Source: Methylotenera versatilis 301
GTDB lineage: Bacteria; Pseudomonadota; Gammaproteobacteria; Burkholderiales; Methylophilaceae
Direction: 5' to 3'
Assembly (NCBI RefSeq): GCF_000093025.1
Contig: NC_014207.1
Location: 496,001-560,000 of the forward strand
Length of the DNA stretch: 64,000 nucleotides
The position numbers and the translations under genes are program-made. The notes beneath the pieces are model-generated. The model had not been told where the DNA came from, ran no database searches, and saw only the letters and a list, made by a program, of their open reading frames with translations. This document shows positions 44,536-51,998 of this stretch, piece after piece (the first letter of the stretch is position 1; each line of letters opens with the position of its first letter).

Positions 44536-45006
44536 ATGAACATTCTATTTTTATGTACTGGCAATTCTTGCCGTTCAATCTTAGCGGAAGCTACATTTAA
44601 CGCTTTAGCCCCAAATGGGATGAAAGCCATGAGTGCCGGAAGTAAACCGACAGGTGAGGTACATCCACGCTCTATCGCTTTGTTGCAGCGTGAAGGACTA
44701 TCTACAGAAGGCTATCACAGCAAATCTTGGGATAACCTACCGGTGATCCCCGATATTGTGATTACCGTGTGTGGCAATGCAGCCGGTGAAACTTGCCCAG
44801 CCTATTTAGGCAAAGTCGTCAGAGCGCATTGGGGTGTTGATGATCCAGCAAAAGCGACTGGTACCGATGCTGAAATTGATGCGGCTTTTGAAAGGGCTTA
44901 TTTGATATTACGCAAAAGAATTGAAGCGTTTTTAGAGCTAGATTTGTCGGAACTTGATAATCAAATGAAGCTTGCACAAGCACTACAAGTGGTTGGCTCA
45001 ATGTAA
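44536..45006 (+). CDS. arsC: Arsenate reductase, low-molecular-weight phosphatase type
   Basis: A 156-residue thioredoxin-linked arsenate reductase. The CX5R loop FLCTGNSCRSILAE at the N terminus, the GEVHPRSIALL segment and VVRAHWGVDDPAK match the LMW protein tyrosine phosphatase-related ArsC. It makes As(III) for export by the ACR3 pump encoded just upstream. The usual resolving cysteines correspond to Cys in VITVCGNAAGETCPAY. It ends the operon. Confidence 0.93.
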   Translation: MNILFLCTGNSCRSILAEATFNALAPNGMKAMSAGSKPTGEVHPRSIALLQREGLSTEGYHSKSWDNLPVIPDIVITVCGNAAGETCPAYLGKVVRAHWGVDDPAKATGTDAEIDAAFERAYLILRKRIEAFLELDLSELDNQMKLAQALQVVGSM

Positions 45007-45091
45007 CTTTAATGATGGGCTGCTGTTGGCGAGAGCAGGTTTTGAGTTATAGAGAGACACCTAGATTCATTACCTTGGCATTTAAATAAAA

Positions 45092-45121
45092 AAGGCTGAA
45101 ACCTATTACAGATTCAGCCTT
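45092..45121. terminator. Bidirectional intrinsic terminator between arsC and tRNA-Arg
   Basis: AAGGCTGAA pairs with TTCAGCCTT around a 12-base loop, with an A-run before it and TTTTTT shortly after, so it can end both the arsenic operon and the leftward tRNA transcript. Confidence 0.85.
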
Positions 45122-45129
45122 CAATTTTT

Positions 45130-45206
45130 TGGTGCGCCCGGCGGGAGTCGAACCCACGACCTTTGGCTTCGGAAACCAACACTCTATCCAGCTGAGCTAC
45201 GGGCGC
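45130..45206 (-). tRNA. tRNA-Arg (anticodon CCG)
   Basis: On the minus strand the 77-base sequence folds into a full cloverleaf: acceptor GCGCCCG/CGGGCGC, D stem GCTC, anticodon stem TTGGT/GCCAA with loop TTCCGAA (anticodon CCG, reading CGG), T arm GTGGG-TTCGACT-CCCGC, and an encoded CCA end. No integrase or duplicated 3' end is seen nearby. Confidence 0.97.
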
Positions 45207-45272
45207 AAATAATGCACGCATTATAGCAAACCATGGCATTACATGTGTTTTTACCTGAATGAGCATGACCTT

Positions 45273-45300
45273 TTGCCATAAGTTAAAGTGTGGGTATAAT
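45273..45300 (+). promoter_or_regulatory. Sigma-70-like promoter of the diheme cytochrome gene
   Basis: TTGCCA and TATAAT are separated by 16 bases, 45 bases before the cytochrome ATG; the extended -10 (GGGTATAAT) strengthens the case. Confidence 0.6.
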
Positions 45301-45344
45301 GTTAATAATATGTATCTGTTAACTAAACTAGGGAATGTACTGTT

Positions 45345-46256
45345 ATGAGCAATAACGATAATGAATATAAAGGCTCCACAATCAAGCAATTAATCTTGGT
45401 AATTCCAGGTGCTATTTTAGCATTTACCTTATTGATTTCATTGATCGCAAAAACCTCTAGTGTGGTAGGTACACCAGCAGCCGAAGTGCCTCAAGCTGTG
45501 GTTGCTCAAGTTGACGAAAATATTAAGCCAGTGGCGAGTGTTGAGGTTGCGGCAGCGGATGCTGGTCCTCACGTGGATAAAAGTGGTGAAGAAGTTGTTA
45601 AGGGCGTCTGTAGTGCTTGCCACACAGCGGGCTTAATGGGCTCACCTAAAATTGGTGATAAAGGTCAATGGGGTCCTCGTATTGCGCAAGGCTATGATAC
45701 GCTTATCAGCCATGCAATTAATGGTATTCGTAGTATGCCTGCTCGTGGTGGTAATGCTGCGTTGACAGATGGTGAAATTGCAAATGCAGTTGCGTATATG
45801 GCTAATCAAGGTGGCGCTAACTTTACGCCACCAGCGTCAAAAGCTGCTGCCCCTGCTGATGCGAAAACCGCAGAAGCTGCTCCAGTAGCGGCTGTTGCGG
45901 CACCTGCAACAAAAGCTGCAGAGAAAAAAGCCGAAGCTGTAGCCGTTGTAGAAAAAGCTGCAGCACCAGCTGTTGTTGCAACTGCAGCTCCTGCTGCAAG
46001 CAAAGGTAAAAGCGGTCAGGAAGTCTACAAAGCGGTTTGTAGTATGTGTCACGGTGGTGGTTTGATGGGTGCGCCTAAATTTGGTGATAAAGATCAGTGG
46101 GGGCCGCGTATTGCACAAGGCCACGACACATTGGTAACTCATGCGCTTAAAGGTATTCGTATGATGCCAGCTAAAGGTGGTAATGCTGATTTGAGCGATG
46201 ATGAAGTTGCAGGCGCAGTCAAATACATGGCGAATGAAGCAGGCGCAGGGTTCTAA
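45345..46256 (+). CDS. Membrane-anchored diheme cytochrome c (c5-like tandem domains)
   Basis: A 303-residue protein with an uncleaved-looking N-terminal membrane helix (LILVIPGAILAFTLLISLIA), then two homologous cytochrome c5-like domains with heme sites CSACH (residues 89-93) and CSMCH (232-236). Each is followed by a matching GSPKIGDKGQWGPRIAQGYDTL or GAPKFGDKDQWGPRIAQGHDTL segment and an axial Met in IRSMPARGG or IRMMPAKGG. A roughly 60-residue Ala/Pro/Lys linker joins them. The second domain is an internal duplication of the first. It would shuttle electrons at the periplasmic face of the inner membrane. Its partner is not obvious from neighbours. Confidence 0.93.
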   Translation: MSNNDNEYKGSTIKQLILVIPGAILAFTLLISLIAKTSSVVGTPAAEVPQAVVAQVDENIKPVASVEVAAADAGPHVDKSGEEVVKGVCSACHTAGLMGSPKIGDKGQWGPRIAQGYDTLISHAINGIRSMPARGGNAALTDGEIANAVAYMANQGGANFTPPASKAAAPADAKTAEAAPVAAVAAPATKAAEKKAEAVAVVEKAAAPAVVATAAPAASKGKSGQEVYKAVCSMCHGGGLMGAPKFGDKDQWGPRIAQGHDTLVTHALKGIRMMPAKGGNADLSDDEVAGAVKYMANEAGAGF

Positions 46257-46310
46257 TTAACCTGATTCCCGATGTCCAGTTTTAATTAGTTCAATTGTAA
46301 AAAAATAAGA

Positions 46311-46340
46311 AGCCACTTACATCGTTAAGTGGCTTTTTTA
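46311..46340 (+). terminator. Intrinsic terminator of the diheme cytochrome gene
   Basis: AGCCACTTA pairs with TAAGTGGCT around a short loop and is followed by six T residues, 55 bases after the cytochrome stop and 14 before apaH. Confidence 0.9.
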
Positions 46341-46353
46341 TTAAGGTTAATAA

Positions 46354-47190
46354 ATGGCAACATATGCAATAGGCGATATTCAAGGTTGCTACCATGCTTT
46401 TCAAGCATTGCTGGCTCGTATTGATTTTAATCCAAAGCTCGATGAGCTCTGGCTGGTTGGCGATTTAATCAATCGGGGCAGTGGCTCGCTTGAAGTGCTG
46501 CGTTGGTGTTATGCGCATCAAGATAGCCTAAAAGTGGTGTTGGGTAATCATGATCTGCATGCGCTGGTTGTGGCAGCTGGGTTTGTTAACGCGCACAAGG
46601 GTGATACTTTAGATGCAATACTGCAGGCGGATGATCGCGATGTTTTGTTAACTTGGTTGCGACATCAGCATTTGGTTTATCAAAATGAATCGTATTTAAT
46701 GGTTCATGCTGGCTTGCTGCCACAATGGACAAGTGAGCAGTCCGCTGCATACGCCACAGAGGTAGAGGCGGTATTGCGCGGTGAGGATTACTTGGATTTC
46801 TTAGCACATATGTATGGTAATCAGCCTGATAGTTGGAGTGATGAGTTGCTGGGTTTGGACCGGTTGAGGGTGATTACCAATGCCATGACGCGGCTAAGAG
46901 TATGCACAGAGCAAGGCGTAATGGAGTTTAGTTTTAAGGGTGAACTGACAGATATTCCTGTGGGATTTGTGCCTTGGTTTGATGTGGAAAATCGCGCAAG
47001 CCGAGATAAACATGTGATTTTTGGACATTGGTCTGCCCTAGGTTTGCAGCAACGGCAGAATGTATATGCGCTAGACACAGGCTGTTTGTGGGGTGGTCAG
47101 CTTACTGCCATGAATCTAGAAACCAAAGCAATTACACAAGTGCAATCACACCCGCTCGATAAGCCAATCAAGCTTAAGCTAAAGCTTTAA
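46354..47190 (+). CDS. apaH: Symmetrical bis(5'-nucleosyl)-tetraphosphatase ApaH
   Basis: A 278-residue metallophosphoesterase that hydrolyses Ap4A to two ADP. The conserved set is present: GDIQGCYHAFQALL, LVGDLINRGSGSLEVLR, VLGNHDLHAL and FGHWSALGL. Length is normal for the family. Its last 12 bases overlap the end of the convergent acyltransferase gene, both ending in Lys-Leu repeats around the shared AAGCTTTAA region. Confidence 0.95.
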   Translation: MATYAIGDIQGCYHAFQALLARIDFNPKLDELWLVGDLINRGSGSLEVLRWCYAHQDSLKVVLGNHDLHALVVAAGFVNAHKGDTLDAILQADDRDVLLTWLRHQHLVYQNESYLMVHAGLLPQWTSEQSAAYATEVEAVLRGEDYLDFLAHMYGNQPDSWSDELLGLDRLRVITNAMTRLRVCTEQGVMEFSFKGELTDIPVGFVPWFDVENRASRDKHVIFGHWSALGLQQRQNVYALDTGCLWGGQLTAMNLETKAITQVQSHPLDKPIKLKLKL

Positions 47191-48024
47191 TTTATCTTTA
47201 ATCGAACGCTCAATATGTAATGTCAGTTTTCGGCGATCTTTATCTATTTCAGATAATTCGGAAGTGGCTATAGGCTTCAAAAAATGTAGCTCTACTACAA
47301 CTTCTTTTTGCTGCAATACTAGTTGTATAGATTCGATTAAGGTTGTTTCGCCAGCATATGCAATCTCAGTATTTATGCTGCCGTCTTGACGAGGGTAGCG
47401 GAATGCAATCGGCCAAATGACAGCATTTGCATGAATTGCCCCTTGCATAATGCTGCTTTTAAACGGCTTAACTTCAGTGCCATCTGTTGTGGTACCTTCT
47501 GGAAACAAACAAAGCGTATCGCCATCTAACAGGCTGCGGTTGGTCGCATGCACGATGCGTGCAGCATCTTGACGCTTCTCTCTAGAAATAAACAACACAT
47601 TCGATTTTTTAGCTAAGTAGCCAAATACTGGCCAGCTTTGAATGTCTGATTTTGCGATAAATCTTGTTGGAATGATGCTATTGAGTGCGTGAATGTCAAT
47701 CCAGGAAATATGGTTGGCAACAAACATGATGTTACCCGCAGTTTGATATGGCGGCGGTAAATGCCCATGACTCACAAGCCGTATGTTGAAAGCCGCTAAC
47801 AAATGCCTGCACCACCACTTGATTAATCTTAATTTAAACAACTTGCTAGATAGCGGAAATACCAATGCTGCTAATGTAATTCCTAGCAAAGTGTGCAAAA
47901 AAATGCGGCTAACCCTAAAGTAGCGGGTGAGTCTGCTAGTTCTAGTGGGTGTGATAATGGCGTTGTTTTTAATCGATTTCAATACGCCATATTTTATACG
48001 GAACGCACTTGCAAAACTAATCAT
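47179..48024 (-). CDS. olsA: 1-acylglycerol-3-phosphate / lyso-ornithine-lipid acyltransferase (PlsC/OlsA family)
   Basis: A 281-residue membrane acyltransferase with an N-terminal hydrophobic region (about 30-60), the catalytic NHISWID box (HX4D), the FISREKRQ block and the FPEGTTTDGTEVKPF substrate motif. The downstream position after an OlsB-type N-acyltransferase on the same transcript (27 bases apart) favours OlsA, which adds the second acyl chain of ornithine lipids, over general PlsC. The distinction rests on context. Confidence 0.8.
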   Translation of the reverse strand: MISFASAFRIKYGVLKSIKNNAIITPTRTSRLTRYFRVSRIFLHTLLGITLAALVFPLSSKLFKLRLIKWWCRHLLAAFNIRLVSHGHLPPPYQTAGNIMFVANHISWIDIHALNSIIPTRFIAKSDIQSWPVFGYLAKKSNVLFISREKRQDAARIVHATNRSLLDGDTLCLFPEGTTTDGTEVKPFKSSIMQGAIHANAVIWPIAFRYPRQDGSINTEIAYAGETTLIESIQLVLQQKEVVVELHFLKPIATSELSEIDKDRRKLTLHIERSIKDKLKL

Positions 48025-48051
48025 TTATTCTAGATGTGTCCTCTAAAGGAT

Positions 48052-48852
48052 TTATTTCAAAAAATGTGCAGCGTATTTAGTCTTCATTCGGCTAAGCGGC
48101 AACATGACCAACATATCTGCGGTATTAAAATAAGGATCCCATGCAGGTTCGCCGCAAATGTAGGCACCAAGACGTAGGTAGCCTTTAATTAATGGAGGGC
48201 AGGCCACTTGCATATCTGTCCGTAAAGAGTCATTTAGCAGTGGGTTACGAGGAAATACGCGGTATTCAAGTGGACATAGGTAGTCATCTTGTAGCCTGTG
48301 ATACAGGCTTGCTGCCGCGTGACCGCCATCAGCCATACTCACACTGCCACAACCTATCATGTATTCATAATTGTGAACTTGCATATATTTAGCAAGACCA
48401 GCCCAGAGCATCGTAATCGTGCCACCGCTGCGATAGTTTTGGTGTACGCAAGCACGTCCTACTTCAACTGTACGGTCAAATAAGTGCGATAGTCTGCTTA
48501 AATCAAACTCTGCAGCTGAGTAATAGCCGCCTGCTTCATTAGCTTTCGATGGACTTAAGATTCTATAGGTACCAATCACTTGGTTGGTGCTAGTATCCCT
48601 TACGATTAAGTGATCGCAATACTGGTCAAAACCATCTACATCAAGTCCGCCAGTGCCTAAAAGCTGGGCGCCCATTTCTTCAGCAAACACCTTGTAACGT
48701 AAACGTTGCGCTTCTTCAATTTCTAGCTGACTGTGTGCAAGGCTGATGCTAAGGCGCTTTTGATCGTGAGTTGCTACATGTGCAAGTTTTTGATTGAGTG
48801 CTAGTGCGCTGCCGAGAGTAATATCAAGTACTGAAAACTCTTTATTTATCAT
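48052..48852 (-). CDS. olsB: OlsB-family L-ornithine N-acyltransferase
   Basis: A 266-residue GNAT-like acyltransferase. The sequence AQRLRYKVFAEEMGAQL opens the domain, followed by CDHLIVRDTSTNQVIGTYRIL, RTVEVGRACVHQNYRSGGTI and MIGCGSVSMADGG, the pattern of OlsB/hemolysin-like acyltransferases that form lyso-ornithine lipid from acyl-ACP. A ribosome site (AGGAGA) precedes the ATG, and a Pho box lies 55 bases upstream. Phosphate-limited induction of ornithine lipid, as known for OlsB under PhoB, fits this layout. Confidence 0.85.
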   Translation of the reverse strand: MINKEFSVLDITLGSALALNQKLAHVATHDQKRLSISLAHSQLEIEEAQRLRYKVFAEEMGAQLLGTGGLDVDGFDQYCDHLIVRDTSTNQVIGTYRILSPSKANEAGGYYSAAEFDLSRLSHLFDRTVEVGRACVHQNYRSGGTITMLWAGLAKYMQVHNYEYMIGCGSVSMADGGHAAASLYHRLQDDYLCPLEYRVFPRNPLLNDSLRTDMQVACPPLIKGYLRLGAYICGEPAWDPYFNTADMLVMLPLSRMKTKYAAHFLK

Positions 48853-48906
48853 TAGATGTCTCCTCTTAAATTTAAGGTGACTTTAATGAACAAAAGTGAA
48901 AAATAG

Positions 48907-48935
48907 ATGACAGAAATATGACTTTTTATTGACAG
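48907..48935 (-). promoter_or_regulatory. Pho box (three 11-base direct repeats) upstream of olsBA
   Basis: On the minus strand three PhoB half-sites, CTGTCAA, AAGTCAT and CTGTCAT, follow each other at exact 11-base spacing separated by TAAA and ATTT. This is the canonical PhoB direct-repeat geometry. PhoB is encoded at the right end of the window. Confidence 0.8.
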
Positions 48936-49003
48936 TCTATTTCCAGATTGTTTCCCAGGTTGATTCTCAGTGGAGATTTACGATTAAAGTTTAGGGTATA
49001 AAA

Positions 49004-49030
49004 AAGAGATGCAAACGGATTGCATCTCTT
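49004..49030 (-). terminator. Intrinsic terminator of the glycine-zipper lipoprotein gene
   Basis: AAGAGATGCAA pairs with TTGCATCTCTT around a 5-base loop and is followed on the minus strand by a U-run, 25 bases after the stop codon. Confidence 0.88.
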
Positions 49031-49054
49031 GATATGTCATTTGTGGGAATCTAA

Positions 49055-49507
49055 CTAGTGTGAAACACGTGAAGTGCCGCCATTTTCAACCAAACGCACT
49101 CTATCTCCAGCCTTAAACTCTTCATCTGCTTCTTGCACGATAGCGATTAAAGCGCCGCCATCAAGTTTTACGGTGATTTCATACGCATCTTTACGTGTTA
49201 CGCCTTCTTCAACCGCTGAGCCAGCCAGGCCGCCAGCTACTGCGCCAATCACAGCTGCGATAGCACTACCGCGACCACCTCCGATTGAGCTACCAGCAAT
49301 GCCGCCAACTGCGCCGCCTGCGATTGTGCCAACAGGGGATTTAGTACCTTCTAGTTTCACTGAACGTACACTTTCCACCACGCCAGTTCTCACTGTTTGC
49401 ACTTTACGTGCATCGTCACGGCTATAAACGCTGCCAGAATTTGAGCTGGCGCACGCGGCAAGAAATACACTCAATATACCAACGGCCAATAATCTTGTTG
49501 TTCTCAT
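49055..49507 (-). CDS. Glycine-zipper outer-membrane lipoprotein (SlyB/Pcp-like)
   Basis: A 150-residue lipoprotein: lipobox VFLAAC, a short linker, then a glycine-zipper segment (GTIAGGAVGGIAGSSIGGG...AVIGAVAGGLAG) predicted to insert as a helical hairpin in the outer membrane, and a C-terminal beta-rich domain (YEITVKLDGGALIAIVQEADEEFKAGDRVRLV). This matches SlyB/Pcp proteins that stabilise the envelope. It has its own terminator and stands alone on the minus strand. Confidence 0.88.
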   Translation of the reverse strand: MRTTRLLAVGILSVFLAACASSNSGSVYSRDDARKVQTVRTGVVESVRSVKLEGTKSPVGTIAGGAVGGIAGSSIGGGRGSAIAAVIGAVAGGLAGSAVEEGVTRKDAYEITVKLDGGALIAIVQEADEEFKAGDRVRLVENGGTSRVSH

Positions 49508-49622
49508 ATGATGCCTCCTAAAATGTTGTTAACTAATTTTTGTTAGTGCTATATCTTTAATGTCGATGCCAATGACTAATATATCAATTCAGACTATTTG
49601 TTGTTAGCGATAGTTGCGTTTA

Positions 49623-50576
49623 TTAGCCTAAATTTTCAGTGAGCGCGGTTTCATCCACCAGTGCTTGTGTGTAAATCGCTTCAATTTCAGCACGCGTAGG
49701 TTTATGGTTTTGTCCGCCACGGCTTTCAATTTTAATCGCGCCCATAGTAGAAGCTAGCCTGCCACAGGTCGGCCAATCCCAGCCTCTTGCAATGCCGTAA
49801 AGCAAGCCTGCGCGATAAGCGTCACCACAACCCGTGGGGTCTACAATCTTCATGGCCTTAACGCATGGAATATCAAAACGTTGACCATCTGCATAAATTT
49901 GTGAACCAGCTCCGCCGAGTGTCACTATTAAGGCTTTTACCTTAAGCGCTAATTGTTCTAAATCAAGCCCAGTTTTATCTTGAATGATTTGTGACTCATA
50001 GTCGTTTACTGCTAAGTAGTCAGCCATTTCAATAAACTCTAAAAGCTCTTTGCCATCAAACATCGGTAAGCCTTGGCCTGGATCAAACAAAAATGGAATG
50101 CCAGCTTCAAAGCACTCGCGTGCATGCTGAAACATACCGCCGCGACCATCAGGAGCAATTACTGCCAATGTGACGTCTTTAGCATCGTAAACGCTATTCT
50201 GGTGTGATTCAACCATCGCGCCGGGATGAAAAGCAGTGATCTGGTTATCATCGGTATCGGTAGTGATAAAGGCTTGCGCGGTAAAGCTGCCTTGAATAGT
50301 TTTAACGTGCGTGGTGTTAAGTTTATTTTGTTCCAACCATTGAGTGTAGGTAGAGAAATCTTCACCCACGGTTGCCATGATGAGCGGATTGCCTTCAAGT
50401 AATTGCATATTGTATGCAATGTTGCCTGCGGTGCCGCCAAACTCGCGACGCATTTCAGGTACATAAAATGCCACACTTAATGCATGAATTTTATCTGGCA
50501 GGATGTGATTTTTGAATTGATCTTGAAACACCATGATGGTGTCGAAGGCAAGCGAACCGCAAATAAGAGTATTCAT
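49623..50576 (-). CDS. PfkB-family carbohydrate/nucleoside kinase (adenosine-kinase-like)
   Basis: A 317-residue ribokinase-fold enzyme with FGGTAGNIAYNMQLL in the N-terminal half (substrate-binding GG pair) and the catalytic DPTGCGDAYRAGLLYG near residue 250, where Asp is the base. KALIVTLGGAGSQIYADGQ matches the ATP-site strand. Database homologues are usually called carbohydrate or adenosine kinase; the substrate cannot be told from sequence alone. Confidence 0.88.
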   Translation of the reverse strand: MNTLICGSLAFDTIMVFQDQFKNHILPDKIHALSVAFYVPEMRREFGGTAGNIAYNMQLLEGNPLIMATVGEDFSTYTQWLEQNKLNTTHVKTIQGSFTAQAFITTDTDDNQITAFHPGAMVESHQNSVYDAKDVTLAVIAPDGRGGMFQHARECFEAGIPFLFDPGQGLPMFDGKELLEFIEMADYLAVNDYESQIIQDKTGLDLEQLALKVKALIVTLGGAGSQIYADGQRFDIPCVKAMKIVDPTGCGDAYRAGLLYGIARGWDWPTCGRLASTMGAIKIESRGGQNHKPTRAEIEAIYTQALVDETALTENLG

Positions 50577-50617
50577 GAGAATAATAGATTAAATTAAAGC
50601 ACCTATTATCTAAGGTA

Positions 50618-50639
50618 TTGGCTTGCGCAGGCAAGCCAA
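50618..50639 (-). terminator. Stem-loop downstream of the TetR gene
   Basis: TTGGCTTGC pairs with GCAAGCCAA around a 4-base loop, 14 bases after the TetR stop codon. The lack of a U-run lowers confidence in termination. Confidence 0.45.
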
Positions 50640-50652
50640 ATTAATGCTAAGA

Positions 50653-51216
50653 CTAATTAGTGAGCGCGCTATCGATTAATATTTTTGAAGCTTTTTTCGC
50701 GTATTTCATGGCGCCAGAGCCGCGTTTCATTTGCTCAGCCTGCACTGCACCTTCAAATATGAGTGAGAGCTGTAGCGCTAAACCATCTGCGTCTTGGATG
50801 TTAGCCTCAGTTGCTAGGCTGCTGATGTATTGCCTAAACTGGCGTGATTGCTCTGAAGAAAGCTGGTGTACTGCGCTTTCTTCATTAGGAAACTCAGCAG
50901 AAGCCTTAATGAAACCCATGCCACGAAAGTTGGGTGATGTTACCCACTCTTCAATAAACTCAAATAGTTTTTGTAGTTTTTCGCTTGGTTTTTTTGCGTT
51001 TGAATTGAGTTTTTCACTCAACCAGCTTTGAAAGTCTTGATGACCTTTTTCTAACACTTCAAGAATTAAATTCTCTTTGCTAGTGAAATATTTATAAAGC
51101 GTCATTTTAGTTGTACCGGCGACTGCAACAATCGTATCCACGCCAGTCGAGTTTATACCCCTCGTTTGGAAGAGGTCGGTAGCCACTACTAAGATTTTAC
51201 TTTTTAGCGAAGACAT
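50653..51216 (-). CDS. TetR-family transcriptional repressor
   Basis: From ATG 51216 (GGAGG upstream; GTG 51237 in frame is unlikely) this is 187 residues. The N-terminal helix-turn-helix is classical: ILVVATDLFQTRGINSTGVD, then VAGTTKMTLYKYFTSKENLI. The C-terminal ligand domain includes FIEEWVTSPNFRGMGFIKAS and GAVQAEQMKRGSGAMKYAKKA. It is divergent from the MxaD-like gene, and two matching ATATAC-N6-GTATAT sites lie between them, so it should repress both itself and that gene. The inducer is unknown. Confidence 0.92.
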   Translation of the reverse strand: MSSLKSKILVVATDLFQTRGINSTGVDTIVAVAGTTKMTLYKYFTSKENLILEVLEKGHQDFQSWLSEKLNSNAKKPSEKLQKLFEFIEEWVTSPNFRGMGFIKASAEFPNEESAVHQLSSEQSRQFRQYISSLATEANIQDADGLALQLSLIFEGAVQAEQMKRGSGAMKYAKKASKILIDSALTN

Positions 51217-51275
51217 AGCATTGCCTCCAATTAACACTTGAATTTTAATTTTATACCAAAATAAATAAAAAATCT

Positions 51276-51293
51276 ATATACAGACCTGTATAT
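51276..51293. promoter_or_regulatory. TetR operator 1
   Basis: ATATAC-AGACCT-GTATAT, part of a perfect 20-base palindrome (51275-51294), lies about 60 bases before the TetR ATG. Confidence 0.75.
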
Positions 51294-51394
51294 ATAAGAT
51301 AAACTATTTTCACGGTTGCAGTTTAATCGTTTTTCATTGTTGATTTAAAAGAACATTGTAAAAAATATTACTGCAATAATGCGATGTTAAATGT

Positions 51395-51412
51395 ATATAC
51401 CAATTTGTATAT
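51395..51412. promoter_or_regulatory. TetR operator 2
   Basis: ATATAC-CAATTT-GTATAT has the same half-sites and spacing as operator 1 and sits 17 bases before the MxaD-like ATG, where bound repressor would block initiation. Confidence 0.75.
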
Positions 51413-51429
51413 TTTTTAGGAGAATTATA

Positions 51430-51933
51430 ATGAGTAAATTACTTATAGCACTATCTTTAGCAGCGATTGGTTTTACAGCAAATGCCAACGCAGGGTCAGC
51501 AGCATCACTTTATGTCATTAAATCGGTCAACATCAATGTCCCTGCAGCCACTGCTTGGGAAAAGATTTCTAAGTTTGGCGATTTAGGTGCTTGGCATCCA
51601 GCAGTAGCAAAAACGGAAATTGTTGCTGGGTCAGAAGGTAAAAAAGGTGCAAAACGCACGCTAACATTGCAAGATGGTGGCAAGATTAATGAAACATTAA
51701 CTGCGTACAATGCAAAAAATAAAACGATGAGCTACATCATTACGGATGGCGTATTACCTGTGACTAGCTACGCTTCAAACTTACATGTATATTCAAATGG
51801 TGCAGATAAATCTGTTGTAGTGTGGGAAGGCAGCTTTTTGCCGAAAGCGCCTGCGGATGAAAAAGCAGCATCTGATGCTATTGGTGGCGTTTACGAGGGT
51901 GGTTTAGCTAACCTTAAGAAAATTTTAGAGTAG
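51430..51933 (+). CDS. Exported SRPBCC-fold protein (MxaD-like)
   Basis: From ATG 51430 (AGGAGAA upstream) this is 167 residues with a signal peptide cut after ANANA. The mature part is a START/Bet v1-like fold: INVPAATAWEKISKFGDLGAWHP at the N terminus, then TLQDGGKINETL and a C-terminal helix (GVYEGGLANLKKILE). MxaD, an accessory of periplasmic methanol oxidation, has the same plan, but START-fold periplasmic proteins are diverse. Control by an adjacent TetR rather than a methanol regulon argues for another lipophilic ligand. Confidence 0.8.
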   Translation: MSKLLIALSLAAIGFTANANAGSAASLYVIKSVNINVPAATAWEKISKFGDLGAWHPAVAKTEIVAGSEGKKGAKRTLTLQDGGKINETLTAYNAKNKTMSYIITDGVLPVTSYASNLHVYSNGADKSVVVWEGSFLPKAPADEKAASDAIGGVYEGGLANLKKILE

Positions 51934-51998
51934 CGGCTTAAAGTGTAGTTGCTTAAATGGGTGTGGCAATGTGAAAACATTGCCACACAACCCTTTAG

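Noticed and set aside
45130-45206. tRNA-Arg as an attachment site of an integrated element
   Set aside because: No integrase gene and no duplicated tRNA 3' segment was found on either side; the arsenic operon next to it shows no mobility gene.
45114-45389. 91-codon open frame on the minus strand across the tRNA
   Set aside because: It runs through the tRNA-Arg gene and the cytochrome promoter, so it is not a protein gene.
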